From Chenopodium formosanum (taxonomy: Eukaryota > Streptophyta > Magnoliopsida > Caryophyllales > Amaranthaceae), in contig CM044877.1 in assembly GCA_024500155.1 (NCBI GenBank), positions 11,599,501 to 11,663,500 on the forward strand: a DNA stretch of 64,000 nt, given 5' to 3'. The notes beneath the pieces were generated by a model. It was not told the DNA's origin. It searched no databases and saw nothing but the letters and a program-made list of their open reading frames with translations. Shown here one piece after another: positions 34,913 through 45,185 of this stretch. Position 1 is the first letter of the stretch; each line of letters opens with the position of its first letter. Made by a program: the position numbers and the translations under genes.

Positions 34913-35438
34913 TTACTTGAGTAGGACACTCAAGAGAGCTACGTTCGGCCTGATTTCTTAGGAAAGGATACGTAGGCAACCCATTACGGGTGCGGCCACT
35001 TTATTATTCGACATCCCCGCGTTCCAGAATTAACTAGAAGCCAACAAAAAGTCGGAAAAGCTATTGGCGTCGCAGAACAGAGCCTGCCGCCAGCAATAGG
35101 TTATTAGCGCCAGCCGATGATATTGGCGCCTGGCGCTAGACCTCAAAAGCTGGCGCCAATCTGCAATTTCCGGCGCCAGCTCGGCATTAAAATCTGGGCG
35201 AATTTCGGTGTTTTTCGGAAATTTTTCGACTTCCGTACTCAAAGAATTTATGGAAAATTAATTTTTTTTCGGTTTTTTATTGCTTTAATAAAATAAATTT
35301 AAAGTGACAATTTAATTGAAAGCTGAAATTTCATTAATAAAATAAAATTACATTGTTAATGGAATTTAAATAAGGCTGAAATAAATTAACTTTAAATAAA
35401 AATTAACAAATCTAATAAATCTAAAGCTAAGCAATGTT
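34913..35438 (+). other. Region after pol: conserved post-pol segment and palindrome island
   Basis: 34960-34980 holds the word GGATACGTAGGCAACC in a segment found after pol in many Tat-type elements (from general familiarity, not checked). Then the island at 35063-35182 and AT-rich sequence up to the antisense gene's stop. Confidence 0.45.
35063..35182. repeat. GGCGCC palindrome island between integrase and the antisense gene
   Basis: Contains TTGGCGTCGC, TAGCGCCAGC, ATTGGCGCCTGGCGCT, GCTGGCGCCAAT and CGGCGCCAGC. It lies between the integrase stop (34912) and the 3' end of the first antisense gene (35439). Confidence 0.85.
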
Positions 35439-36940
35439 CTAGTCTTTCTTCTCCTTCTTTGCTCTTTTCCAATTCTTTTCTGTTTCCTCCTCTTCATCCA
35501 TTACTTTAGCTAGTAGGCATGCTTTAGAGGACCTACATTCAATTTTCGAATAGATTGTTTCCCCCTCAGCTAACACCCCATGCTTCTTTTCCACCCAAAC
35601 CTTTTTGTCCGTAGCTTTCCTTTTCCCCTTGTCTTTAGTAGTATTTTTTTTCTTAGGCATTGTAGGTGTTTTGAACTCAATTCTTGCACCTAAGCGTTCC
35701 TTGGCCGGTGTCACCCTGTCACCTAGACGATTCTTCACATCAGTTCTACCTTGATCCATTGAAGACTTTTTCAGCAACCACTTCTTTACATCATTAGGTA
35801 AAGAAGGGGGAACCTTTTGGGTAATCACTTCCCATAAAGGTCTAGCGCTCCAGTAAGTGTCAAATTTATCTACTTCTTGAGATATGGGATACTCATAAGG
35901 AGGACGAAGATCCCCGGAAGGAATATTTTGGAGCAAGCCATATTGTCTCTTTACTCTGCAGGGATAATAATATGTCACGTGAGACAAGCTTGGGAGACGG
36001 CAGAAAGGTTGCTTGTTAACACCAACCATCCTTTTTATTTTCCACCATGGGACGACCCACTTGATAGCAAAATCACGTGATTCAAAGACTTTCCTCCACC
36101 CATGGCGCCCAATTTTGGGAATGCGTTTCTTCCTTCTCACAAAGCAAGTGGGCGTATAATTTTCAATGTCGTCCGGAGGGCTAATTAATCCTAGCCTCTC
36201 CATTAACCACATCTGTAAAAAAATTGCAATGCAAATAAATTAATATTACAATACAAAAATATATTTTTTAATTTCTGTAATTAAAAATATAATTTTTCTA
36301 CCTGTAATAAAATTGGAGAGCCGCGAAGAGGTGCTTTTGGGTCCCTTTTCAATTCATCTAGACTAAGCATAGTCTCTCCAACTATCAATGGCATTGGATT
36401 TCTCCCTGATTCAATCTGTTCTAGCACAGTGGTTATAATTGATTGTCCCTCATTAACTTTACCACTACTAAGACAGTATTGATTAAGCATACAGTATAAG
36501 AACGCCCTTCTTCTATATATGTGACAAGATTCAGAAAGCGGTTTATTAAAATAGTAGCGTGCGAATTCTTTCAAGTTCACTACATTACAGTCTACTATCT
36601 TTGATAAATCCCTTTCCCTCAAGTTAAAAAAGCGCTCAAAATCCTTATAGTAATATGCATCTACTCTAGGGATTACTACCAGGTCTATTGCAGGGAAGCC
36701 TAAAATAGCACCAAATTCCTCCGGCAAAGGGCTAATTTCATCATACCCTATTCTAAAACAATGTGTTTCAATATTCCAAAATTCTAAAGCGGTATGTATG
36801 AAGTCTATGTCTAGATCTACCCCTTTAATGCCAAAAATTCCCCCCAAGTGAAATAAATCCAATTCTTTTCTTTCTTTAGCATTAAGAGATCGACACCATT
36901 CATGAGAATATTGGGTGAAGGTTTTAGTGGCTAAAGACAT
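35439..36940 (-). CDS. Antisense two-exon gene, 470 aa, DUF7745-like retroelement protein
   Basis: Exon 1 is 36940-36302 (213 codons, MSLATKTFTQYSHEWCRSLN..). The intron is 36213-36301 (89 bp; CAG/GTAGAAAA..TTTTTTTACAG/ATG). Exon 2 is 36212-35439 (257 codons plus stop). Joining keeps the frame with no stop. Exon 1 contains HLGGIFGIKGVDLDIDFIHT, FWNIETHCFRIGYDEISPLP and EEFGAILGFP, a pattern I associate with the plant DUF7745 family of repeat-borne proteins. Exon 2 has Trp-rich segments and a Lys-rich tail (KKKNTTKDKGKRKATDKK) suited to nucleic-acid binding or nuclear import. A TATA-like box lies 75 bp before the ATG. It runs opposite to gag-pol. Function is unknown; the intact frame suggests recent selection or youth. 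Confidence 0.75.
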
Positions 36941-37014
36941 GATGATTATTATTTTTTTCTAAAGAGAAGAATATTTTTCGATGAAATTATGAGAAGAATC
37001 GGCTGAGCAGGGGG

Positions 37015-37022
37015 CTATTTAT
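37015..37022 (-). promoter_or_regulatory. TATA-like box of the 470-aa antisense gene
   Basis: Minus strand GCATAAATAGCCCCC, 75 bp upstream of the ATG at 36940 and downstream of the island at 37066-37170. Confidence 0.5.
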
Positions 37023-37065
37023 GCACAAATTGCGAGGAATTTCAATCTGACTGGAATACGGAGTC

Positions 37066-37170
37066 AGCGTCAATTGGCGTCACTCACTGGGAATTGGCGT
37101 CACCCATCAGCCTTTAGCGCCACACGCTAGGTGTAGCGCCTAGCGCCACGCGCCACAAGCTGGCGCCACA
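37066..37170. repeat. GGCGCC-type island upstream of the 470-aa antisense gene
   Basis: Words ATTGGCGTCA, TAGCGCCACACGCTA, AGCGCCTAGCGCCACGCGCC and CTGGCGCCA. On the minus strand it ends about 44 bp upstream of the TATA-like box (37015-37022). Confidence 0.85.
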
Positions 37171-37577
37171 TTAGCAGAAAAGCCGCGCGTGCTCAGTTGC
37201 GTTTTGATATTAAACTGGAGTCGGTTTAATGACTTTATGGCCCCGTTTTATTTTTTCTAAATATTTTTCTATCCTTTTTTAATTAATTAATTAGATATAA
37301 CAATTATTTTTAGTTAATTTTATTTTTATTTCTTTTTTAATTACATTAATTTTCAAATATCAGCTTTTTTCTCCGTTTTATTTTTTCTTTTTATTTTCTT
37401 TTTGGGGGAGAGAGTCGGATAATACCCTTCATCAATAATAAAAATGACGGAATTTTTGTGCAAAATTGTTATCACACTTGCACATACTAACATACACTAA
37501 AGAACAAAGTGTCTAAATAATGAGTCAAAGGCAAAGTTCTATAAAAAGTCAAAGTAAAATACATATACAGAAGCAAA

Positions 37578-39902
37578 CTACGGCGCCAGAGGACATAGGC
37601 CCATCATGCTATAAAACTGCGCCGTCCGAGGAGTCACCTCTCCACTAGCTCCGGCCTCAGCACCAGCTCCAGCCTCCGTAGGAGGAGGGAAACTCAAAAC
37701 AGGATCGCTCCAGCCAAGATCGATCTGAGGCTGAGACCGCGGAGGCTGCTGCGATGACGAGCCAACCTCGTACATCCCACCACCTCTGAAAGCCGAGGTA
37801 GCCTCTCCTACCGGTGCAGCAGGAGCACCCTCAGAAGAAGACCCTGAGCCCTCAACAACATCGGCTCGAGCAGCCTCAGAACGACCACCTCTACCTCTAG
37901 ACGAAGTACGACGACGTCTCGAGCTAGACCTCGCCGGATCTCTCCGCCCCTCAGGCCTCGTACGGGTGTGAGAAACGATCGGCTGACCCTACAAAAAGAA
38001 TTAAATCAGAAACAAGGTAAAACTGAAGCCATAATGCAGAAATAATAAGTGAAGAAAAGTTACCTCTCGAACAGCGTTCCTCATCCGAACGAGCTGGCTC
38101 CGGAAGGCATCTATACATCGTGCCATAGCCGAAACCACCTCGCGTGGGAACTGTCAAGAAAAGTAAATCAGTAAAAGTGCATGATAACTGAATACAAGAT
38201 TCTGAAGTAAAGCTAGACTTACACTAGTCTGGTGACGAGGAATCGACCGCTACACGAAGCGCTCGCCCTCAGGAGCCGGAGAAATCATCTCCTCGATCGG
38301 CCCATATGTCCCCTGGTAGTGGATGGACATACGGGGTGTCACAAACTCAGTGGGACCATCCTGATAAAACAGAAAGAAATCAGTTAAGTATTACTTGGGG
38401 GCTACTCAGCGAAAAACAAAAGTTAAGGATCTTACCCTCACATCCTCGGCCGGTACAGGGGCTGGAGCCAACAAAGGAAATAACTTCTCAGTATAACTCC
38501 GCCTAAGGATCACATGGGACCGCCAGAGGGAACCAGACTCCTCAGCCATGCTCGACAACTCTTTTTCGTCGAACATGTGACGTGGTGGAGGAGCAGGAAC
38601 AACAAAAACATCGGAAGAGTGCTGTCTAGCAACTCTCTCTCCTAAGTATACAACCGCTCCGTAGGTCCCCAGAAAGTAGCGGCGTTCAGCAGAGTACTGA
38701 ACGACTAATCCAGGGACTGTCCAACCACCCCATGGTCGGTATACTACCTCAGGTCCCTATAAAAATACCAATTGGGTAAGAACATGTCCAAAACATCACA
38801 GAAGAGCAAGATAAACACTAAAAGTCGTACCGAGATGATCCGACTCCGAACACGTGCAGTAGACAAGTCTACATGGTGGCCGCCCCAAGAGGCGCTCACC
38901 GGATACCCCCTCGGCGATGGTCTCGCCGGCGCAATGGAAGGAAAGTACTCGTAGAACCAGATCTAAAAGGACTTAAACGCATGAGTAAATGCTAACTAAC
39001 ATATACGGCTAAACTTTATAGGGAATAATGTTTACCTCTACGACTTTCCAGAAAGCAGACAGAGCAACATTCGTCCTAAAGGACCGATGGCGACACGAGT
39101 CCCTCAGTGCGCGAACGAAGTCAGTATAGGCCAAGTTGGCCCAGTCATAAGTCCCGATCCGCTGGAGATCGCGAACAGCAGGGAGGTAGTAAAGCAATGC
39201 CCTACTACCCCTGTCAGGGGAGAGTGTTCCTGACAACAACATCAGTACGAAGATGCGCACCCGCTGCTCTCGGGTGGTTGCATCGTCATCAAGAGCCGCT
39301 GCCAGTGTCGAGCAGCGAATCCCTCTAGCGCTGAACTGAGTCGTCTCGACCTCAGCTCGGGCCCGAACAACAATCGGCCCCAACAGCTCCTCGACCTCAG
39401 GAGAAAAGACGTCGATACTGCCGTCGAATGGTAGCGGCACAAAAGAAAACTCCAGTCCTGTGATAAGACTGAAGTCTATAGGAATGACCATCATCTCACC
39501 CCAAGGAAAATGAAAGGTGTTGGTGGTGTCCCAGAAGCACTCCACCAGAGCGCGTACTACGTGGTGACCCCCGCTGGAGGCAACCATAGCCTCGGAGGTC
39601 TCAAACAAGGCAACCAGTCCGCAAGACTCCCATAGGAGTCTCGTCTCTCGATCTCTGGCGATGTGCATCCTATACAAATCGCCTAGACCATCGCAGCCAG
39701 AGCCGTGATGCCGTGTCCTCCCGGGATCGGTTCCCTGTCTCACCCTCTCAGAAATGTGGTGGACAGGGGCAAAGAACAAGGTCGGCTCATCCCACTCCAG
39801 GAACCGGCCAAGCGAAGTGGACGGTGTAGTGTCGTCCTCCATGGGCTCATGCTCCCGTCTAGTGTTTCGGGACCGTGAACCCGAGCCTCGTTGTCTAGCC
39901 AT
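37578..39902 (-). pseudogene. Antisense six-exon gene with plant mobile domain (PMD)-like protein, one premature stop
   Basis: Predicted exons, all phase 0: 39902-39036, 38962-38831, 38756-38436, 38360-38223, 38150-38064 and 37988-37578; introns begin GTAAAC, GTACGA, GTAAGA, GTAAGT and GTAACT and end in AG. The coding sum is about 651 aa. Exon 1 has a basic start (MARQRGSGSRSRNTRREHEP) and the PMD-like core with WESCGLVALFE, LVECFWDTTNTFHFPWGEMM and IDFSLITGLEF; exon 2 carries IWFYEYFP. The C-terminus is Arg/Ser-rich then Ser/Pro/Gly-rich. A TAG at 38252-38250 in exon 4 is the only lesion I see. PMD proteins occur both in TEs and as host genes (MAIN family). It runs opposite to gag-pol, upstream of the 470-aa gene on the same strand. 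Confidence 0.75.
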
Positions 39903-41507
39903 GCTACATTGTGCAAAATTATCATAAATTAAGGTTCTATAGTATCTAAAGGTTCGCCTAGCCGCATGATACTATGTTCGCAAAAAGCAGAGTACGTAGT
40001 ACTAAAACAGAGCACAAATTCAAATTGAGCATGACGACATTTTTTCAAACAATCAAACGATTTCTTGCAACACTATAGTGATTATTGTGACAAATTGAAC
40101 AAGAATTGCTAGCAAAAATATCAAGAACAAGCCACATTGTTCTTCACGACCTTAAGAGGTCCAACAATGGCAGATTGCTTGTTTCTTCATCAAATTGAGT
40201 CAAACAAGTCTCAAATTACTCCCAAGACAATATACAAACATAAACAAGCAATTTCATGGCATAAAACTTGATAAACAAAGCAAATTGAGCATTATAAGTT
40301 TCGAATTTTCATGAAATTCGTGAATGAAAATGCCAATAATTCATAAAAACCGGTGTGAGTTGGAGGAAAACTTACATAGATCGGGAATATGGATGAAAAG
40401 AGCTTTGATTTGCAACAAATTTGAGCAAATTCGGTTGAAAAACGAGCAAGAACCAAGCAATTGAAGTTTTCGGACTTTTTTCGAGCAAAATCGCGACGAA
40501 CAGAGCAAAAAAAAAAACGAAAAACTGAATTTAAAGAATAATTCGTGCTGGCGCCAGTCCCTAGGCATTGGCGTCACATTCTGTGCTTGGCGCCAGAAGC
40601 CAATTTCAACGCATGGCGCTAATGCCTTTATGCTGGCGCTAACGGTTTTTCAGCGACGCCAAAGCAGCCAGCCACCTGATGAGGTTGTGCTAGCTTTCTG
40701 CAACATATTTTTGGGTTCCTTGGTACGCCAGTTAGCCCCTCTAAGCAATTTGACATGATTAAGTAATCGGCTTGATTACGTAAAGTGATCGACCTGATAA
40801 AAAGATTGTCTCACTAAGCTTAAAGCGCCTAAGCATTGGCTCATTAGCAAAAGGCACCGACATACAGGTTCAAGAGCAAAAGATCGCCGACGTACAGGCA
40901 TAGCAAAAGAAAGGTTCAGGCGAACTTTTAAAGATCGACAGGCGTGGATCTTCGGTATTTTCCTTTAGAAAATTATCGCATCAAATGAGGATGACTTCAA
41001 GAGAAGATGTCTTCGGCATCATTCCCTAGCTTGCAGAAAGTTGTCATGGACAACTGAAGGTAATTTCAGGGCGAAATTGTCTTCGATCATAGTTCCCGAG
41101 GCATGGAAGATGATCATAATGCGGATGAGAATTATTTCAAGACAAATAATTTTCGATGATATTCCCTTGGACGTGGAATATTATCATAGCGGGGAGGATA
41201 GTTTCAGGCGAAGCAATCTTCTAATTTGGAAGCAGTTACAAGGCGTAGCGGTTTTCAAGCGGGATGGCATTCTCTAGCTTGCAGAAGGTCGTCAAAACAA
41301 CAGCAGCAACAATCGGTTACTTTCAGAGACGTGCGCTCGACGGTGCAAGATACGCGTTTCTTAACTCTTTTATCTGTTTAACTAACGCTAGTTTTGCAGG
41401 TATCGGCGTTACAAGATTGATTTAGGATCGCAGAACGTTCTGAATCATTCTCCGTCCCTATTGTTACTTTGACTTTCGTTTTCGAAACTTGCGTTTCTCC
41501 AAACTCA
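39903..41507. other. Upstream region of the antisense genes, to the polypurine tract
   Basis: 40371-40383 contains a strong minus-strand splice donor (CTATGTAAGTTTTCC), and TTTTGCACAATGTAG just before the ATG at 39902 is a possible acceptor, suggesting a 5'-UTR intron. 40800-41400 repeats AGCTTGCAGAAG and AAGACAA..TCTTCG words in tandem-like fashion (about 60-70 bp apart). No ORF. Confidence 0.4.
40548..40670. repeat. GGCGCC-type island upstream of the PMD-like antisense gene
   Basis: Words CTGGCGCCAG, ATTGGCGTCA, TTGGCGCCAG, ATGGCGCTAATG, CTGGCGCTA and GACGCC. It lies about 650 bp upstream (minus strand) of the ATG at 39902; a possible 5'-UTR intron lies between. Confidence 0.85.
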
Positions 41508-41524
41508 GTCAAAGTGGGGGCTTC
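41508..41524 (+). other. Polypurine tract of the Tat-like element
   Basis: TCAAAGTGGGGGCTTC directly abuts the 3' LTR. Confidence 0.7.
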
Positions 41525-43459
41525 TGTAGACACCCATTTGTGTCTCCCCGAAACCAAACCCGGTGATGAGTACCTTTCACGTCGAATCATAATCGAATGA
41601 AACGAAAGTGTGGAAAGGTTTAGTGTTGCGGAAAGTTTTATTTCTTTTATTTCTTTTCTCTTCTCTCTGTTTTTGAAAACTTTATTTTTAAGAAAACAGC
41701 CAATCCAGTTTGGTCGGTCCATAATATGGGTCCAATAGTGGTGTAGTTGGATGGGGTTTGCAAAGACCTTTCCAACGATATATTGTAAGCCCAATTCCGA
41801 TGAATATTGAGGAATTTATGGCCAATTTACTAAACTGGGCCTGGTTTAAGTTTTAAGTACGGCCCTATGATCTAGGGGAGGGCCTAATATAATTTATCAT
41901 TCCTAATGCAATTAGGAATGGTTTTAGTCTTCTAGAAAATTCTAGAAGGTCTTATCATTCTTAATTCAATTAGGACTCTTTAGAGTTTAATTAGATCAAA
42001 TAGCATTTTCGATTGAAATTATATTATTTTATCTTCCAGTACGGTAAAATTATCAGATTTTCGAAAATGCGTTAAAAGCCGGTTTGGCGTCCAACCCCAG
42101 GCCTTGGCGCTTGGAATCGGGATTGGCGCCAGACGCCAGCATTGGCGCCTGGCGCTAGCCACTGGTCCTGGCGCCAATGAGCCAGGTCTGGCGCCAAGGT
42201 GGTTTTGTGGTCTTCAAACTCTGTTTTGATAAATTATCTTTTTTGGATGATTTTTTCTATAAATATCGTATCAAAAACTCCGGTTTCATTCATCAACAAT
42301 CACCGATTATCAATATTCTTCCCATCATTCATCAAGATTCACAAATTATCAATATTCATTCATCAATTCTCTTCTTCATTCATCTCATTCACTCATATTT
42401 TTCATTCTTTTCTTTCTTTGCTTTTTAAAACAAAATTCCGCATTCATTAGATCTTGAAACACCTAGCCATATTTGAAGTTGTCTTCGCCCTAGACGTGAA
42501 AGGTTTTAATTTCTGAGGGTTTGGTCCCAAATCTCTATTTCAATTATTTAATTTAATTGTTTTGTTTTATTATTTTCCCTTGAAGTTACTAACGCGTGTA
42601 TTTTGTTATTAGAAAGAGATACGAGGCATCCAAGTAAGTACCTTTAATTAATTTATTGATGTTATGGTGTAGAAATCATGCTTAGATTGTTATTTTGATT
42701 CCTAGTATCATGTCTAGGGTAACTTTAATATTAAATATGATTTCTATGATGCCTTTTATTCTCTTCCTAATATTTATTCATGTTAGGGCTAAAGATTTGA
42801 TTTTTATTGTTAGTGACATGCTAGGGTTCGTTATTAATCTTGTTAGTATCATGCCTAAGATCTTGCTATTCTTTAACATGATTATGATTATGATTGATAT
42901 TATTATTATTAATGATGTTATTTATTATTATGTTGCTTGATATTTATTGTTATTGTTTGATCACCTTTTATTGCATGTTTAAAGGGAATTGGTACTTGTA
43001 ATCACGCTTAATAAGATAATTAATAATCTTGTTAGGTTAATTGTGATTATAATTCAAGTGATCGCCAATAATAGTTTATTTGTGCATTAAATTCAACCAA
43101 CATAGATTAAACAGGTTTAGGGTTAATCCTATTGATTGTATGTTAGTCAGAAAGCGCACATGAATACGAGCAAAATAAAGTAGAGGCCTATTATTAGGGC
43201 AGGTTCAATCTCTTTTAGGTTGGATTTGTACCATCATCCCTGAACCCTTATTTGGTTCATGAACTTATGGAGTTGACGATCTCTTGGATCGTTAAGGGGT
43301 GTAACCTTCATCCTATGAACGGTTTACAAGTTCCTTAAAAACTTGTTGGCGACGCTTTTGCTCTATCTTCTTCCCTTTTGGACGCCACCGTACTTTAGTG
43401 TATGATCACAGTGGGGTTCAAGCTAGTGGGATTTTAAAGGCTTGAAACTATTCCCTACA
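41525..43459 (+). repeat. 3' LTR of the Tat-like element
   Basis: Begins TGTAGACACCCATTTGTG and ends CTATTCCCTACA; collinear with the 5' LTR apart from small differences. Carries the same island (42084-42198) and TATA box (42258-42265). Confidence 0.92.
42084..42198. repeat. GGCGCC palindrome island, 3' LTR
   Basis: Near-identical copy of the 5' LTR island. Confidence 0.9.
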
Positions 43460-43464
43460 GTTAG

Positions 43465-45055
43465 TACTATGCTTTAGCCCTGCAGGGCTATTAACTACAT
43501 TGTTTGGTTTAACGGAATCTAGATTAGCATTATTTAATAAAATAGGTTCGTCAACTCTGGGCATAGGGGGCCCTTCATAGTTTGAACCACTCCTTAAAGT
43601 AATTGCATATGCTTGATCTGTAGGCCTGGTCGGCTGTGCCGGCAGAGCTCCCTGTTGGCGGGCTTGTAGAGTAGCGGAAAGTTGCGCAATTTGATTATCT
43701 ACAATTTTATTATGTGCTAGAATTTAATCAATTGTCGCATCTCTACTCTCCATGTGCTTTTTCATATTAACCAACATTGCTCTAATTTCCACCAGAGAAG
43801 GGTCAGAAGATGAGGAGGTTTGTTGTGGTTGGTTCTTCTTGCCAGCATTGGGATGATAATATTTCTGCTGCTGTTGCTGTGGCGCCTGTGGTTCTTGTGG
43901 TGGTGGATTTTGAACATTAGTACTCCGGTAGGAAAGGTATGGATGATTCCGATATCTAGGATTGTAGGTGTTGGAGTATGGGTTATTTTGCCTATAAGCT
44001 TGAAAGCCATTAACTTGCTCCACGGAACTCCTGCAATCTTGTTCCCAATGACCTATAATACCACAATTTTCACAGAAAGCCTCATTAGATTTATTATAAA
44101 TTGCGGAAACATTAGCTACATTGGCAGTGCTAAGATTATTTAATTTTTGGCATATAGAGGTCAGTTGAGCTTGTAAAAAAGATACAGAGTCAACACTATG
44201 TTTCCCTTTGTTAGCAAATCCTCTAGGATTCCCATATTAGGAATTATGTATCGCCATATCTTGAATAACCTGACCTGCATCATCAACATTAAGGTTCATA
44301 AATCTCCCACTAGATGCAGAATCTAAAATTATTCTAGAAGAATTTCCAATTCCAATATAAAAGGCTTGGATTAACTGCCATTGTGCTAAATTATGGTGAG
44401 GGCATTCTCTTTGTAAGTCCTTGAACCTCTCCCAAGCCTCATAATTCATCGGCTTCTTGGGCAAAGTTCTGAATTGCACTCCTTAGTACGGTTGTTCTCT
44501 CTGCAGGATAATACTTGTTATAAAAATTCAAAACAAGAGTTTCCCTGTCAGTTATACCAAGTGCAGTTCTATTTAGCCATTAAACCACAATTTAGCTTTT
44601 CCAGTTAAAGAAAAGGGAAAAAGAATCTCCCTGATTTGGTCTTGAGTGACCCCGGCTTGCCTGATGGTATTACAATATTGACAATAGTCGGCAATGTGAA
44701 GATTCGGGTCTTCACCCTTAGCTCCACTGAATTGCTTCCTCTCTATCATCGTTATAAATTGAGGTTTAATTTCAAATTGAACCCCATCAAGAGCCGGAGT
44801 GGGGGTGAGATGTGGAAAATCTGTAAGCTTTGGTTGTGAGTAATCACTAAGCTTCTTTAGAGCCGTCATCTCTGATTCTGGATCTGATGATACCTCTAAA
44901 TCGCTAGAACCAGTTGGAGGGTCTCGGTGATTATTATTAATATCACCAGAATCCGCCAGGATTTGCTTGTAGAGATTTTTCTGTCTATGGAAGGAACGTT
45001 CGATCTTAGGATCGAATGGGATGTACCCTGATCTGGAACACCTGGTCATAAACAA
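43465..45055 (-). pseudogene. Athila-like gag (disrupted)
   Basis: It starts at the ATG at 45055 (MFMTRCSRSG). The capsid-like region spans FEIKPQFITMIERKQFSGAK to WERFKDLQRECPHHNLAQWQ (44400 region), the retrotransposon gag signature. A CCHC knuckle CENCGIIGHWEQDC lies at about 44040-44080, followed by a Gln/Pro/Asn-rich stretch. Two frameshifts lie near 44573 and 44470, and stops at 44237 and 43724. The frame then runs into the inner element's TSD at 43464 and resumes, in frame, at 29259. Confidence 0.8.
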
Positions 45056-45162
45056 AATACTAGAAGCAAATATGAGATTTGCCTCAGAGAACTAATGTTC
45101 TCTGAGACAAAAAGAAAATAACCTAGACTACAAAAATAATCAGAAATAAAAATAAAACCGTT

Positions 45163-45180
45163 TCCCCGGCAACGACGCCA
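45163..45180 (-). other. Primer-binding site of the Athila-like element
   Basis: Minus strand reads TGGCGTCGTTGCCGGGGA, five bases after the LTR end. It matches the plant tRNA-Asp type primer site with one change. Confidence 0.8.
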
Positions 45181-45185
45181 AATTT

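Larger units (their letters stand above)
29265..43459 (+). mobile_element. Tat-like Ty3/gypsy LTR retrotransposon with antisense genes, innermost of the nest
   Basis: It is bounded by LTRs of 1,945 and 1,935 bp and the TSD GTTAG (29260-29264, 43460-43464). It has an Arg-tRNA-type primer site, a gag-integrase remnant in sense, and two spliced genes in antisense between integrase and the 3' LTR. The LTRs differ by scattered changes, mostly C/T or G/A, and one 19-bp indel (present near 30522-30540), so the insertion is the youngest of the nest. Protease, RT and RNase H are missing. Confidence 0.88.

Noticed and set aside
38306..39328. Plus-strand ORFs opposite the PMD-like gene
   Set aside because: Shadows of the antisense exons; no conserved motifs and no splice-compatible continuation.
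29824..40670. GGCGCC islands as CRISPR-like arrays
   Set aside because: Spacing is irregular, the units are diverged and no cas genes exist; this is plant DNA.
42177..42940. ORFs of 81-83 aa within both LTRs of the Tat-like element
   Set aside because: They overlap U3/R, are Phe/Ile/His-rich low-complexity sequence and have no known domain.
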